Origin: Saprospiraceae bacterium
Lineage (GTDB): Bacteria; Bacteroidota; Bacteroidia; Bacteroidales; JAIPBB01
Length of the DNA stretch: 38,344 nucleotides
Direction of reading: 5' to 3'
NCBI GenBank assembly: GCA_021739805.1
Contig: JAIPBB010000009.1
Span: 1 to 38,344, forward strand
In this document: in pieces, positions 22,820-32,177 of the stretch
How the letters are laid out: each line of letters starts with the position of its first letter
Numbering within the stretch: position 1 is the stretch's first letter
Made by a program: the position numbers and the translations under genes
Notes under the pieces: generated by a model
The model's input: only the letters and a program-made list of their open reading frames with translations
The model's database searches: none
Told to the model about the DNA's origin: nothing

Positions 22820-22855
22820 GGTTCGTAAAGATTCATTAAATTTAAAACTTAACCT

Positions 22856-23314
22856 ATGATTAATTTGATTGTATTTGGAAGTTTAGGACTAATAATCATT
22901 CTGTTCGTTATTATTCGAACAATTAAAAAAAAGAAGGAAATAGAATTGAATTTAAAAAAAGAAGAACAATTAAATTTATTTAAAAATAAAGCTGATAAAA
23001 TAAAAGTGGATCTCAGCAATGCAGTATTGAAATCAAATAGTTGGAGTGAGGATATAGTTGTAAATAACTCTAATTCTGGAGCACTTAATCAATTGGCAGG
23101 ACAAGGATATAGAAATATTAACACAATTCAACATAATGAAAATGTAATAAAAATAAGTGTGCCATATAAAGATACAACAATTGAAATAAAACATAATATT
23201 AATATCGAATCACAAACACTGAAAATGAAGTTAGCACTTAAAGAAGAAACAATTCTGTATGTGAATCCAAATAACACTCATGAATATTATTTAGATCTTG
23301 AGTTTTTAGGTTAA
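22856..23314 (+). CDS. Small membrane-anchored protein, unknown function
   Basis: A 152-aa protein. Residues 3-21 form a single transmembrane helix with the N-terminus outside or signal-anchored. A Lys/Glu-rich coiled segment (22-50) and a ~100-residue soluble domain (VDLSNAVLKSNSWSEDIVV...) with mixed beta pattern follow. No family is recognised. It has its own promoter sharing a block and dyad with the regulator pair's promoter, so it may belong to the same regulon. It lies just before the duplicated octamer array. Confidence 0.65.
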   Translation: MINLIVFGSLGLIIILFVIIRTIKKKKEIELNLKKEEQLNLFKNKADKIKVDLSNAVLKSNSWSEDIVVNNSNSGALNQLAGQGYRNINTIQHNENVIKISVPYKDTTIEIKHNINIESQTLKMKLALKEETILYVNPNNTHEYYLDLEFLG

Positions 23315-23415
23315 ATTGTTTTAAGATTCAACGATTTTTAGAATATTCAAACAGCCACAGATTCACAGATTTTAAAAATTCACACAGATATATTGAAAGA
23401 ATTTTAGTGTCAAAA

Positions 23416-23507
23416 AACAATTGAACAATTTAACTGCCAACAGGCAGGTTTAACAATAGAACAATTGAACCATGTAACAATCGAACCAAATAACAATCGA
23501 ACCATAA
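23416..23507. repeat. Second copy of the AACAATNN octamer array, interrupted
   Basis: Nine octamers of the same kind as 17989-18060, with a 20-nt insert containing the perfect hairpin CTGCC-AACA-GGCAG. Part of the larger duplication that includes the yqeY pseudogene. Confidence 0.85.
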
Positions 23508-23509
23508 AA

Positions 23510-23716
23510 TTACCCCAACAACTCTTTCACAATTCCGGAAACAATTTTATTATCAGCTTTTCTGGCCAATTGTATCGCACAAATTCCCATGACTTTTCCC
23601 ATATCTTTCATTCCTGATGCTCCTGTTTGAGCAATTACATCTGCTACAACTTTTTTAATATCGTCATTGATGGTTTTTTCTAAACTAATAATTGTAGGTT
23701 TTTTTAATTGAAGCAC
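23510..23716 (-). pseudogene. yqeY pseudogene with internal deletion
   Basis: The C-terminal third (VVADVIAQTGASGMKDMGKVMG onward) and the extreme N-terminus (SLEKTINDDIKK) match the intact yqeY, but 270 bp (90 codons) between them are missing. The joint falls exactly in the 15-bp near-repeat CTTTTTTAATATCRTC present twice in the intact gene, so slippage or recombination between these repeats made the deletion. The original ATG is lost (CAT became AAT on the plus strand). The frame only opens from an upstream ATG that adds nine unrelated residues. Upstream flank sequence matches the intact gene up to 23756. Probably non-functional. Confidence 0.9.
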
Positions 23717-23804
23717 GAAATTAAGAAAATAAAAGAAATTTATGCACTTGAATTTAAGTACTCCAAACTCCAGGCACTCTAAGTACTTTATGCTTATTGT
23801 AAAA

Positions 23805-26800
23805 CTATTGTGCTAAGGAAAATCTCAGGCTAATTCCTCCATGAGTATTCGAATTTGGAAATTGTGATGAAACAAAAGGATTATTAATAATCATATCATA
23901 AAACAATCGGATATTCAGTCTTTGGTTTATCATATAGTCTGCAGAAAAGTTAATCGAAATAATTCTCTGTCCGGCTGAAATCTGGTCAACATTTTCAACA
24001 AGTTTCCTAAGTACTGTTTTATTACTTCTGATTGAAAAATCTGCTTTTAGATTCAAATCACTTTTGATTCTTTTTCTTATACCACGAGTATTAATAGTAA
24101 AAGGTACTTCCTTAATTCTGTATCCACCTCCAATAATAAATTCTTTGCTGTTTACCTCAGTTAATTGATTATTTGCAAAACTCAAAGCAAGGTTTCTGGA
24201 TTTTTTAATTTCAAATTTTGCTGTTAGACTATTGTGTAAAGTAGCATCAATATTGATTAATGGACTAAATTGCTCGGAAATAGAAATTTGGTTTATTTCA
24301 TATTTAGGAAGATAATTATTTCCTAATTCATCCCTAATGTATGTAAACCCATCCTGTTCCTTATAATTCACATTTGATGCATAAGAACCTACATTATACA
24401 TCGACCTATAGCCATGACCCAAAGTAACATTTTTAAAATATTTTTTCACGATTTTAATATCGGATAATCCGGTAAACGTAATTCTCCAATTAGGTTTCGG
24501 AATTTTCGGGAATGGGTCAAGCGACATACTTTTTGCATCAGAACCGGCATAAGCAGCTAAAAATGCAGGAATCATAACGTCCTGTGATGTTGAACTATAA
24601 CCATCAGGATATAATACTCCACTAATAGAATCGGTAATAAAAGTTTTATTCCAATTTGGATTTTCTTCAGCAAGTCGATTAGCTATAGTAATTAAATATT
24701 CTTTAAACTGGTCAAAAGCTTCGGAAGAATAATCATCTTTATCTTTCATAAATGCAGTTCCCCATGTATTCCATGAAATACTAAAGCTTCCGTTTGACAT
24801 TGGAGAATAAGGAGAGCCACCGAAGCCTCCTAATAATGAATCATATTTTATATAAGCTGAATAGTTTTGCGAATAGGTTCTATTAGCAGTTAATTCAATT
24901 CTAAAGCCCTGGAAAGGCTCAATAGTACTTCTTGCACTTAAGTTTTGAGAATATTTTGTTGCATAAGCAGTGTTTAATTCCGGTTCTTTACTTATCCAGT
25001 TATTGTCAATAGCTTTTCTTGTAATATCCTTTTGCGAACCGAAAATAAATTCCCAACCGGGTGATTGGTTATTAAGATCCATTCCCATAATATCAGGAGA
25101 ATGCAAAAATCCCGGAAGATAAGTGCCATTGCTTTCGGAGTAAGAAAATGAAATATTTCTAATTCCGGTTAAAACCATTAATGAATTATCGAAAATTTCT
25201 TTAGCAATATTTACTTTTTCGACTAAAGTATCATTTTCTTCATCTTCAATTTCCTGTTCTTTTTCATTTACTCCACCTCTTCCTCTTGAATTGTTTTTTG
25301 GCTGTCGTTTTTCCAAATTCAATTTTTTCAAATAGCCAACCTTATTGTAAAGGTTCGTCATATTTGCATTACCATTAATCTGTTTTGTGTTTGAATTTTC
25401 TATTGTATTTCCAAGATCAGTTGCTGAGGTTGGGGCAGCATTCCATGTGTAAATACTTCCATATTTGGCTGAAGCGTTAAGCCAGTTCAAAAATGGAATT
25501 TTGTTTATAGGGATGTTGTAGTTTACGTTTGCAATTTGATTATAAGTTGTTATACGCCCTAAATCCATTATATTGTCCCAGATTGTATCCATTTTCGCAT
25601 CATACTCACTATCAGCTTTGTCAATTTTTCCTGGTGGCTCATCAACCCGTGCATTAACTGTGGCTCTAAAATCTATTTTCAGGGCTTGAGTTAAATCGTA
25701 TTTTAAATCATACATGCGATTCCAGGTAAAGGTTTTAATATATGTCGGCTCCAGGATAACAATTGCATTACTTTTATTTCTCATCAGGCTCTCGTTATAT
25801 TCACGGTCGAGGTCAGTTCGAAACGAAAGCATTTTAGGGGCATAGAAGAAATTAAAGTCTCTAATAAGAGCAAGGGATTTATGTTTTCCAAGAAATTTAT
25901 TTTTGTTAAAAGGTTTCACATTTTTCGGATTGGTCGAGTAATTATATCCGATTGCTCCCATATACTTTTTCTTCAGATTATATTCTATATCAATATTTCG
26001 TTGAAAAATTTCATTATAGGAATAAGTAACATCAAAATTTTCTATGCTATAGATTCTGGGTTTCTTTTCGGTGCCGACTCTGTTCTTTTTGACGTTTATG
26101 AAGTTAATACTTTTCCTTCTGATATAATCTTGTGAGAGTTTTTTAATAGAATCTCGTTCATTTAAATCAGAATAGGTTTGAAGGTCTTCTTTAAATTTCA
26201 CATCAGGATTTAAAGGATTGAATTCCGGATTGCTGGTCATTTCTGAATAGTCAAAGTGCATAGGGATTTTTAATCCAATTTTTTCAGGGAAGAATTTTCC
26301 TAGTTCAAGGTTTGTTGCAATATCGTATTGTGTGATTTGTTCAGTTTGTCGTTCGTTAACTTTCTTTTCAATACTACCGAATCCGGGTGTACTGATATTT
26401 CCGGCAATAATTACATTTCCAAAATCTGCTAGGTCAGCAGCAACTCTTGCTGTGGCTGCCCATCCACCTTTTTCGTCAAAATCAGTTAACCTTAATTCAT
26501 TCACCCAAACTTCGGCACATTTTTCAAGTCCATCGTCACCATCTGAAATTTTCTGCTTTTTGGGATTTCTTACCCCAATCATTATAGTTTTAACTGAGCT
26601 TAAATTTGGTGTTCCAACAACAGTTATTGTGTTTTTGCCATCGGGAACAATATATGGAGTTGTAATAGAAATCGATGTGTTGCCTTCACGCATTAATATA
26701 TTTCTAGCTTGTTTTGCATCAACCAGTTTTTTTAGCTCTAAGTCAAGACTATTAGCATCGGGCCAAATCAATTGGTCATTTATTGCACTTGTGCCCCAGG

Positions 26801-29800
26801 ATGTAAAGGTTAATGGAATTTCGTATTCATAATAATTATTGGTAAAATCTGTTCCAAGTCGAATAAAAACTGAAACTTCACCATCTTTGGTTGGCTGAAT
26901 ATCGGGGGCAATCTCTTCAGCATGAACAAACATTTTTAATTTTTTATATCTACGGAAATCAAAATCAGTAGTTTTATATCCTGCTCTTGCATCTCCATCT
27001 AATAAATTACAAACTTTTAATACTAATGATTGCTCATTTAGTTTTGACAAATTAGTTGTTCCGATATTAATTTCTCTTTCAATATCAGGAGGCAAAACAT
27101 AAGGAACCGGATATCTTTTACCATTTTCTTCAATATTAATAGTAGTAATATCAAAAGTTGTAAGACTTTGATTATCATCAGGAATATATTCACCGGGATA
27201 AAGAAGAGAGTAGCGGTATTTTCTCCATTCACCTTTAACAAGTTCAAGAGTTGCAAAACGACAATGTACAGGTTCAGAGAAATTCCTCATATACATCCTC
27301 ATAAACCGTATTGACTTGAAATCCTGAATTAATCCAACAACTTTGTCGGGTGATTGAATAGGTATTTTAAACTGATACCAATTTACTGTAGCATGAGTGC
27401 CATTCTTAAGAGTAACTGAGGCTGGCTGAATATCTGTTATGTAGTTTTCGCCAATATTCATTTTATTAGGTCGTAAATCAACTCTGTATTGATAATATCT
27501 TTCAACATCACTTAGGGTATTATCAAGATTAATGTCTTCAATATTTGGCAAAGATGTAGCTGAAGTAGGATAGCTTTTTTCAGGCGATTGTTTGTCTGTT
27601 GGAGAGTTTCCATCCATACCATTATACATCTTATAACGCTCTAAAATGCTAAGTTCGACTTTGTCATAATCCCCTCCTCTGAAATAATGATAATTATCGC
27701 CCGAAGGGTCATTCACTGCATTCTGATATGCTTGAGAAGCTGTTCCGAGTCCTGCTGAATTAGCAATTTTATCTATATAAGTGGTGCCGAAAAATGTTGC
27801 TTCATCTGCATCCATTAATCCATCAAGTCCAACATCCTGATATTCTCTTGAGTCAGCGTTATTATCAAAAGAAGAAACCAAAGCCTGAAGAGTTGGAACA
27901 CGCCCCCATATAGTGGTATCAACATTACTTACCACATTTGAAGTTGGTAAGCCATTTTCATAACTTTTTCTTCCATCTTTTAGAATATCTTCAGAAATAT
28001 CTCCCAAATTAAAATAAAGCTCTCCACCGGGATGATTTGGGTCGTAAATAAAAGGATCCATCATCCAAAACTCAATATATTCAATATTGGTTGATTCGAA
28101 GTCAGTGGTTTCAATTTCACGCATTATTCCACCCCAACGGCTTGGAGCATCCTTTAAGGTTCCGTCAGGATTTAGTCCGCTGGAAAAGCTTCCACCATCG
28201 ACATCATAATTATACGGGCCTCTTTCGTTAGGATAAAATGATACGTCTAATACAGCAATATTTGATACCTGTCCGTTAACAGGTTCTTTATTAGGAAAAA
28301 CTTCGACTTCCAGAACTTCCCTAACAAAGTGATTCGATTGTTGGTTAGGGTCATCTTTAATATGCTGTGGTGTAACGTTGTTGTTCCTAACAAATAGTGG
28401 GTCAATAACATACCAGGCTAATTTTGCTCTGTTAAAGCCATACGCTAAATTATTGTCCAGTTCTGCTTCAGGGAATAATCCCATTTGACCTTGAGGTGTA
28501 CTTGCCAGAAACCATGTTCCAATATTTTTCATGTCAATTGCCGATGAACTTCCTTCAAAATCGTCAATATAAGAAGTTCCTGTCTTACCAATTGCTCGTG
28601 CATGACCCGGAATCAATTGAGCAAATTCACCGTTAACAGTAATTTTTGATGGGACTTTTGTATCGATAAATGGAATCTTGTCAACCAATTTTGTTAATAG
28701 TCTCGACTCTGTTTGGTAAGTTCCATCAAGACCCCAGATTGTATTTGAGATTGGTTCATCACCGAAGTTGATTTTCTGAGTTAAAGGTCTTTCGGTTAAG
28801 TTTAATATTGTTGCTCCCAGGTAGAAATCATTATTAACCTTATAGTCAATATGTGTTCCAAGCAATGTTTTTGTTTGAATAGCAAAAAGGGAATTACTTT
28901 CAAGAGAGATATTAATAGGAGTCCCCGAATTCAAATAACCTTCATTAATAATTTTCACACGACCTAAAGTATAATCAACTGTGTAATCAACATTTTCAGT
29001 AAGAACAACTCCACCGGCAGTAACTTTTACTGAACCTTTAGGAACATTCATTGCATTTAATGAAATCTCGGAGCCTGCTGCTGATTTATACATTCCTTCA
29101 AGAGCAAAACGATTTTTTTCGGGATGTTGAAGTGCTTCGTTTTTTGTTGAGTTATATAATTCATCAAAAGCATATTTTTTTGCTAAAGTTGAATTAGGAT
29201 TTCCAGGGTCAATTGCTTTCCTTAGATCTAATCCAAAAGGTTCTACAGTAGGAAAATAAATTCTTCCATTTGATGATTGAACTGTTCCACCATTTGTTGA
29301 TGCACCATCAATAAAGTCAAACACTCCATCGGGAACCGGGTCGAGCAGGGTATTTAATTTATCCAGATTCATTGCCCTGATAAGTGGCTGTCCACTTATT
29401 GCTCCTTCTGTGATAAATCCTGTCGGAACGCCATTTTTATCATCTTCATATAAGATGTTTAACCTGAAATCTTCAGAATTAACCTGGTATGCCCCAATAG
29501 AATAAACATTCTTCATCATCAAATCCCAAATAGGAGTTTGAGTGTTTAAAGCAGTACTTTTTAAAAGTTTTACTGCAAGGCAATTTGGAGCATTTATTCC
29601 ACCATTTGAGAATTCACCAACCTGGAAAACCGAATCTAAGCCAATAACAGTATATTGGTATGCAACAGCTAAAACCTGGTCGGAGTTTAACCTTGTATTT
29701 AAAGAGATGAAGCCTAATTTACTGTTAAGAGTATATTCAGTTGGATTTAGTTTTCTTGCATTTTCAACCTTTTCGAAATCTATTCCGGCAGTAAAGCCGA

Positions 29801-31070
29801 AAGGAGAATTAGAAAGATAACTGCTAACTGTATTAATATTCCTTAGTTGGTTAATGTCCATTTGGAATGTAAGGAGATCATTAGCATCATTTTTTGGATA
29901 GTGATAAGGATATTGAAAATTCGGATGTATAACTGATGTATTATAAATTGTATCTTTTTCTCCAATGTCGAGAAATGCAACGATATTTCTGTTTTCAGTA
30001 GTTGGTGCTCCAATATTTGTAAGCCAAACTTCGATTTTTGTTATGTTAATCGCAGAGTTAACAACAGGGAGTCTTTCAAGAGCCTCATTATAATGGTCTC
30101 TAAAATATTGTGCTAAGAAAAAGTGTTTGTTTTCTTCATACTCGTCAGCTTTAATATAAAAGTCACTTGTTTGAGCACCATCGGCAACAGTAATATTTGA
30201 AGTTTCGCTTTTTTGCTGTGAAAAAATACTTGTTACTGTAGTTTTGCCAAATTGTAGTTTTGTTTTTACTCCAAAGAGAGCTGTACTTCCTGTAATTAAA
30301 GTACCATTTAAAGGCAAGGTAACATCACCGGCTTCAACTAGTTGAAGTATTTCATCTTCTTTACCTTCGTATTGCAACTTCATTTTATTGTCGAATTCAA
30401 AAGTTGCTTCTGTATTATAATTCACTCCAAACTCAATCTTATCACCAATTTTGGCCATAACATTCATTTGGATTTTCATATTAAAATCGAAGTTGGCAGT
30501 TTTTCTTTGTTTCACATCAAGAGCAGGGTCATCACGCCTGTTGGCAAGAACCCCAAAAATTAATTCTGCTGAACCCTGTGGGCGAATATCAATAGTGCTA
30601 CTGCCAAATATTCTGTCAAAGACTTCTCCACCAACATGGAGCTGGGGAATTAAACCTCGTCTATTGTCGTTACCTGAAGCATCAGCTCTGTCATCCCAAT
30701 ATTTACGAAGAGATTTTTCCATGTCGTATTCAAGAAATTCTTCGAAAGTCATGTATGTTGGAGGAGTATAATCGAGAGAGCCAATTTTATTAGTAAAAAT
30801 ATATTGGTTAGTTTCAGGGTCATAAACGTAGCCTGAATTTATATTCTTTGGGTCTTTCAGGTACAGCCCACTTCCACCGCCTGTATTATGTGGGTTACCA
30901 CCAGTTTGTGGAATTGGATAAGGTAAAGCTGTGTCAGGAGGTGTTGGGAGGATTTGAGCGTGATAGTAATTGTCATCAATATTGCCAATTACAGCAGTAG
31001 TTTCAAATACTATAAGTAAAAGAAAAATTAACGAAAATGACTTTAAAATATATCTTATTGTTTTCTCCAA
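23805..31070 (-). CDS. sprA: SprA, outer-membrane translocon of the type IX secretion system
   Basis: A 2421-aa protein, the expected size of SprA (Sov in Porphyromonas). It has an N-terminal signal segment (hydrophobic 10-28), then the SprA N-terminal domain (TFEEFLEYDMEKSLRKYWDD, LIPQLHVGGEVFDRIFGSS, VDIRP-type strands). Long beta-barrel stretches follow, with repeated conserved blocks such as SYIDDFEGSSSAIDMKNIG and WVNELRLTDFDEKGGWAA. It ends in an aromatic-rich C-terminal strand (GGISLRFSLAQ), as outer-membrane barrels do. SprA forms the very large pore through which T9SS cargo crosses the outer membrane, with PorV and plug partners. The gene is full length with no frameshift. The order sprA, ruvA, malic enzyme on one strand is familiar in Bacteroidota. 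No T9SS cargo or other T9SS gene is in the window. Confidence 0.96.
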   Translation of the reverse strand: MEKTIRYILKSFSLIFLLLIVFETTAVIGNIDDNYYHAQILPTPPDTALPYPIPQTGGNPHNTGGGSGLYLKDPKNINSGYVYDPETNQYIFTNKIGSLDYTPPTYMTFEEFLEYDMEKSLRKYWDDRADASGNDNRRGLIPQLHVGGEVFDRIFGSSTIDIRPQGSAELIFGVLANRRDDPALDVKQRKTANFDFNMKIQMNVMAKIGDKIEFGVNYNTEATFEFDNKMKLQYEGKEDEILQLVEAGDVTLPLNGTLITGSTALFGVKTKLQFGKTTVTSIFSQQKSETSNITVADGAQTSDFYIKADEYEENKHFFLAQYFRDHYNEALERLPVVNSAINITKIEVWLTNIGAPTTENRNIVAFLDIGEKDTIYNTSVIHPNFQYPYHYPKNDANDLLTFQMDINQLRNINTVSSYLSNSPFGFTAGIDFEKVENARKLNPTEYTLNSKLGFISLNTRLNSDQVLAVAYQYTVIGLDSVFQVGEFSNGGINAPNCLAVKLLKSTALNTQTPIWDLMMKNVYSIGAYQVNSEDFRLNILYEDDKNGVPTGFITEGAISGQPLIRAMNLDKLNTLLDPVPDGVFDFIDGASTNGGTVQSSNGRIYFPTVEPFGLDLRKAIDPGNPNSTLAKKYAFDELYNSTKNEALQHPEKNRFALEGMYKSAAGSEISLNAMNVPKGSVKVTAGGVVLTENVDYTVDYTLGRVKIINEGYLNSGTPINISLESNSLFAIQTKTLLGTHIDYKVNNDFYLGATILNLTERPLTQKINFGDEPISNTIWGLDGTYQTESRLLTKLVDKIPFIDTKVPSKITVNGEFAQLIPGHARAIGKTGTSYIDDFEGSSSAIDMKNIGTWFLASTPQGQMGLFPEAELDNNLAYGFNRAKLAWYVIDPLFVRNNNVTPQHIKDDPNQQSNHFVREVLEVEVFPNKEPVNGQVSNIAVLDVSFYPNERGPYNYDVDGGSFSSGLNPDGTLKDAPSRWGGIMREIETTDFESTNIEYIEFWMMDPFIYDPNHPGGELYFNLGDISEDILKDGRKSYENGLPTSNVVSNVDTTIWGRVPTLQALVSSFDNNADSREYQDVGLDGLMDADEATFFGTTYIDKIANSAGLGTASQAYQNAVNDPSGDNYHYFRGGDYDKVELSILERYKMYNGMDGNSPTDKQSPEKSYPTSATSLPNIEDINLDNTLSDVERYYQYRVDLRPNKMNIGENYITDIQPASVTLKNGTHATVNWYQFKIPIQSPDKVVGLIQDFKSIRFMRMYMRNFSEPVHCRFATLELVKGEWRKYRYSLLYPGEYIPDDNQSLTTFDITTINIEENGKRYPVPYVLPPDIEREINIGTTNLSKLNEQSLVLKVCNLLDGDARAGYKTTDFDFRRYKKLKMFVHAEEIAPDIQPTKDGEVSVFIRLGTDFTNNYYEYEIPLTFTSWGTSAINDQLIWPDANSLDLELKKLVDAKQARNILMREGNTSISITTPYIVPDGKNTITVVGTPNLSSVKTIMIGVRNPKKQKISDGDDGLEKCAEVWVNELRLTDFDEKGGWAATARVAADLADFGNVIIAGNISTPGFGSIEKKVNERQTEQITQYDIATNLELGKFFPEKIGLKIPMHFDYSEMTSNPEFNPLNPDVKFKEDLQTYSDLNERDSIKKLSQDYIRRKSINFINVKKNRVGTEKKPRIYSIENFDVTYSYNEIFQRNIDIEYNLKKKYMGAIGYNYSTNPKNVKPFNKNKFLGKHKSLALIRDFNFFYAPKMLSFRTDLDREYNESLMRNKSNAIVILEPTYIKTFTWNRMYDLKYDLTQALKIDFRATVNARVDEPPGKIDKADSEYDAKMDTIWDNIMDLGRITTYNQIANVNYNIPINKIPFLNWLNASAKYGSIYTWNAAPTSATDLGNTIENSNTKQINGNANMTNLYNKVGYLKKLNLEKRQPKNNSRGRGGVNEKEQEIEDEENDTLVEKVNIAKEIFDNSLMVLTGIRNISFSYSESNGTYLPGFLHSPDIMGMDLNNQSPGWEFIFGSQKDITRKAIDNNWISKEPELNTAYATKYSQNLSARSTIEPFQGFRIELTANRTYSQNYSAYIKYDSLLGGFGGSPYSPMSNGSFSISWNTWGTAFMKDKDDYSSEAFDQFKEYLITIANRLAEENPNWNKTFITDSISGVLYPDGYSSTSQDVMIPAFLAAYAGSDAKSMSLDPFPKIPKPNWRITFTGLSDIKIVKKYFKNVTLGHGYRSMYNVGSYASNVNYKEQDGFTYIRDELGNNYLPKYEINQISISEQFSPLINIDATLHNSLTAKFEIKKSRNLALSFANNQLTEVNSKEFIIGGGYRIKEVPFTINTRGIRKRIKSDLNLKADFSIRSNKTVLRKLVENVDQISAGQRIISINFSADYMINQRLNIRLFYDMIINNPFVSSQFPNSNTHGGISLRFSLAQ

Positions 31071-31104
31071 ATCCTGCGTTATTTTGCTAATTTTATTATA
31101 AGTT

Positions 31105-31361
31105 CTAATTTCTAAAATCCTAATATCTAAAACCCTAAATCCTAATTTCTAAATCCTAAACAAATTCAAAATTCTAATTCTTTAATTTTTCAAACAATTT
31201 AAGAATTTCTAAATCCGTTAACATCGAAAAGCCACAGCAATTATATTCTATCTCTGATAAAGCGTAGCAATCGGTTTAACGGGTTCTAATTACTAATTAC
31301 TAATTTCTAATTTCTAAATACTAAGCACTAAAATGCTAATTATTAATATACTAAGGACTAA
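31105..31361. repeat. CTAANNN heptamer arrays upstream of sprA
   Basis: Two blocks repeat CTAA at mostly 7-bp steps: 31105, 31112, 31120, 31127, 31135, 31142, 31149, 31156, and 31286, 31293, 31300, 31307, 31314, 31321, 31328, 31336. Between them is ordinary AT-rich sequence. They fill the gap between the sprA start and the ruvA stop. No gene or terminator is visible there. Confidence 0.85.
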
Positions 31362-31366
31362 ATATG

Positions 31367-31951
31367 CTATAAAATCTTAAGAGCTTCTTTAATGATTTCT
31401 TCGACTGAAAGCTCAGTTCCACCATTTTTTACAACTCTGATTACAGCTTTTTCGGCAATATTTCTGCCAAAGCCTAGCATTGTCAATGCTGATAACGATT
31501 CTTCACTATTTGTATTGTGTTTTGTTTTAATTATTTCAGCAGAAATATCATCTTTTTCAATTTTATCTTTTAAATCAAGAATAATTCTTTTAGCTGTTTT
31601 TTCTCCTATCCCTTTTATAGCCTTTAATACAGAGACATTATCCGAAATTATTGCAGCGATAGCTTCATCGGTTGATAGTGCTGATAAAATCATTCTGGCA
31701 GTATTTGTTCCTACTCCAGAAACTGAGATTAAATGACGAAAAACTCTTCTTTCTTTTTCTTCAGCAAAACCATATAAAGTGTGAGAATCTTCCTTAACAG
31801 AAAGATGTGCAAACAATTTGCATGATTCATTGTCTTTAATTTTCGAATAAGTGTTAATGGAAATATTAAGAACAAACCCAACGCCATTGCATTCGATAAT
31901 AACATAAGCAGGATTTTTTTCGACTAATTTTCCCTGGAAGTGAGAATACAT
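31367..31951 (-). CDS. ruvA: Holliday junction branch migration protein RuvA
   Basis: A 194-aa RuvA. The N-terminal OB domain opens MYSHFQGKLVEKNPAYVIIECNGVGF, the family signature. HLSVKEDSHTLYGFAEEKERRVF leads into the helix-hairpin-helix domain (ISVSGVGTNTARMILSAL and AIKGIGEKTAKRIILDLKDK, which grip the DNA backbone). The C-terminal domain (LTMLGFGRNIAEKAV) contacts RuvB. RuvA tetramers bind four-way junctions and load the RuvB motors. ruvB and ruvC are not in this window. Full length and unremarkable. It has its own -7 element. Confidence 0.97.
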   Translation of the reverse strand: MYSHFQGKLVEKNPAYVIIECNGVGFVLNISINTYSKIKDNESCKLFAHLSVKEDSHTLYGFAEEKERRVFRHLISVSGVGTNTARMILSALSTDEAIAAIISDNVSVLKAIKGIGEKTAKRIILDLKDKIEKDDISAEIIKTKHNTNSEESLSALTMLGFGRNIAEKAVIRVVKNGGTELSVEEIIKEALKIL

Positions 31952-31974
31952 AAAATTTTAAATTTAATATTTTG

Positions 31975-32002
31975 CAAAGCTAAAAAAACAAATTGTAATC
32001 AA
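31975..32002 (-). promoter_or_regulatory. Candidate ruvA promoter
   Basis: TAGCTTTG (31975-31982, minus strand) matches TAnnTTTG, 23 nt before the ruvA start. A TTG lies at 32000-32002 with a 17-bp spacer, shorter than the usual 20. Confidence 0.55.
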
Positions 32003-32084
32003 TAATAAGCCACTAAAATAATTCCTTATTAATATAATAGCAAATATATACGTAATGATTTGGAAAATGTTGGAGGTATTTGTA

Positions 32085-32117
32085 AATCATCCGATGACTA
32101 ATAGTCATCGGATGATT
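32085..32117. repeat. Perfect 33-nt palindrome between malic enzyme and ruvA
   Basis: AATCATCCGATGACTA (32085-32100) and its exact complement (32102-32117) flank one central base. It has 16 bp per arm with no mismatch, and no T-run, so it is not a standard terminator. It lies just after the terminator of the malic enzyme gene and 134 bp before ruvA; an operator or cruciform-forming site is possible. Confidence 0.85.
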
Positions 32118-32120
32118 AGT

Positions 32121-32159
32121 AAAACAAAAATGCCACCCCCAAATTCGGGAATGGCATTT
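32121..32159 (-). terminator. Rho-independent terminator of the malic enzyme gene
   Basis: On the minus strand AAATGCCA, then CCC/GGG inner pairs, then TGGCATTT followed by TTGTTTT. It starts about 20 bp after the stop codon. Confidence 0.92.
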
Positions 32160-32177
32160 CGATTAATTTATATTGGT

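Noticed and set aside
23510..23716. A functional short YqeY-like protein
   Set aside because: Start codon lost, middle 90 codons deleted, and the frame begins with nine unrelated residues.
25881..30771. Several ORFs antisense to sprA
   Set aside because: They lie inside a well-supported 2421-codon gene and encode no recognisable family.
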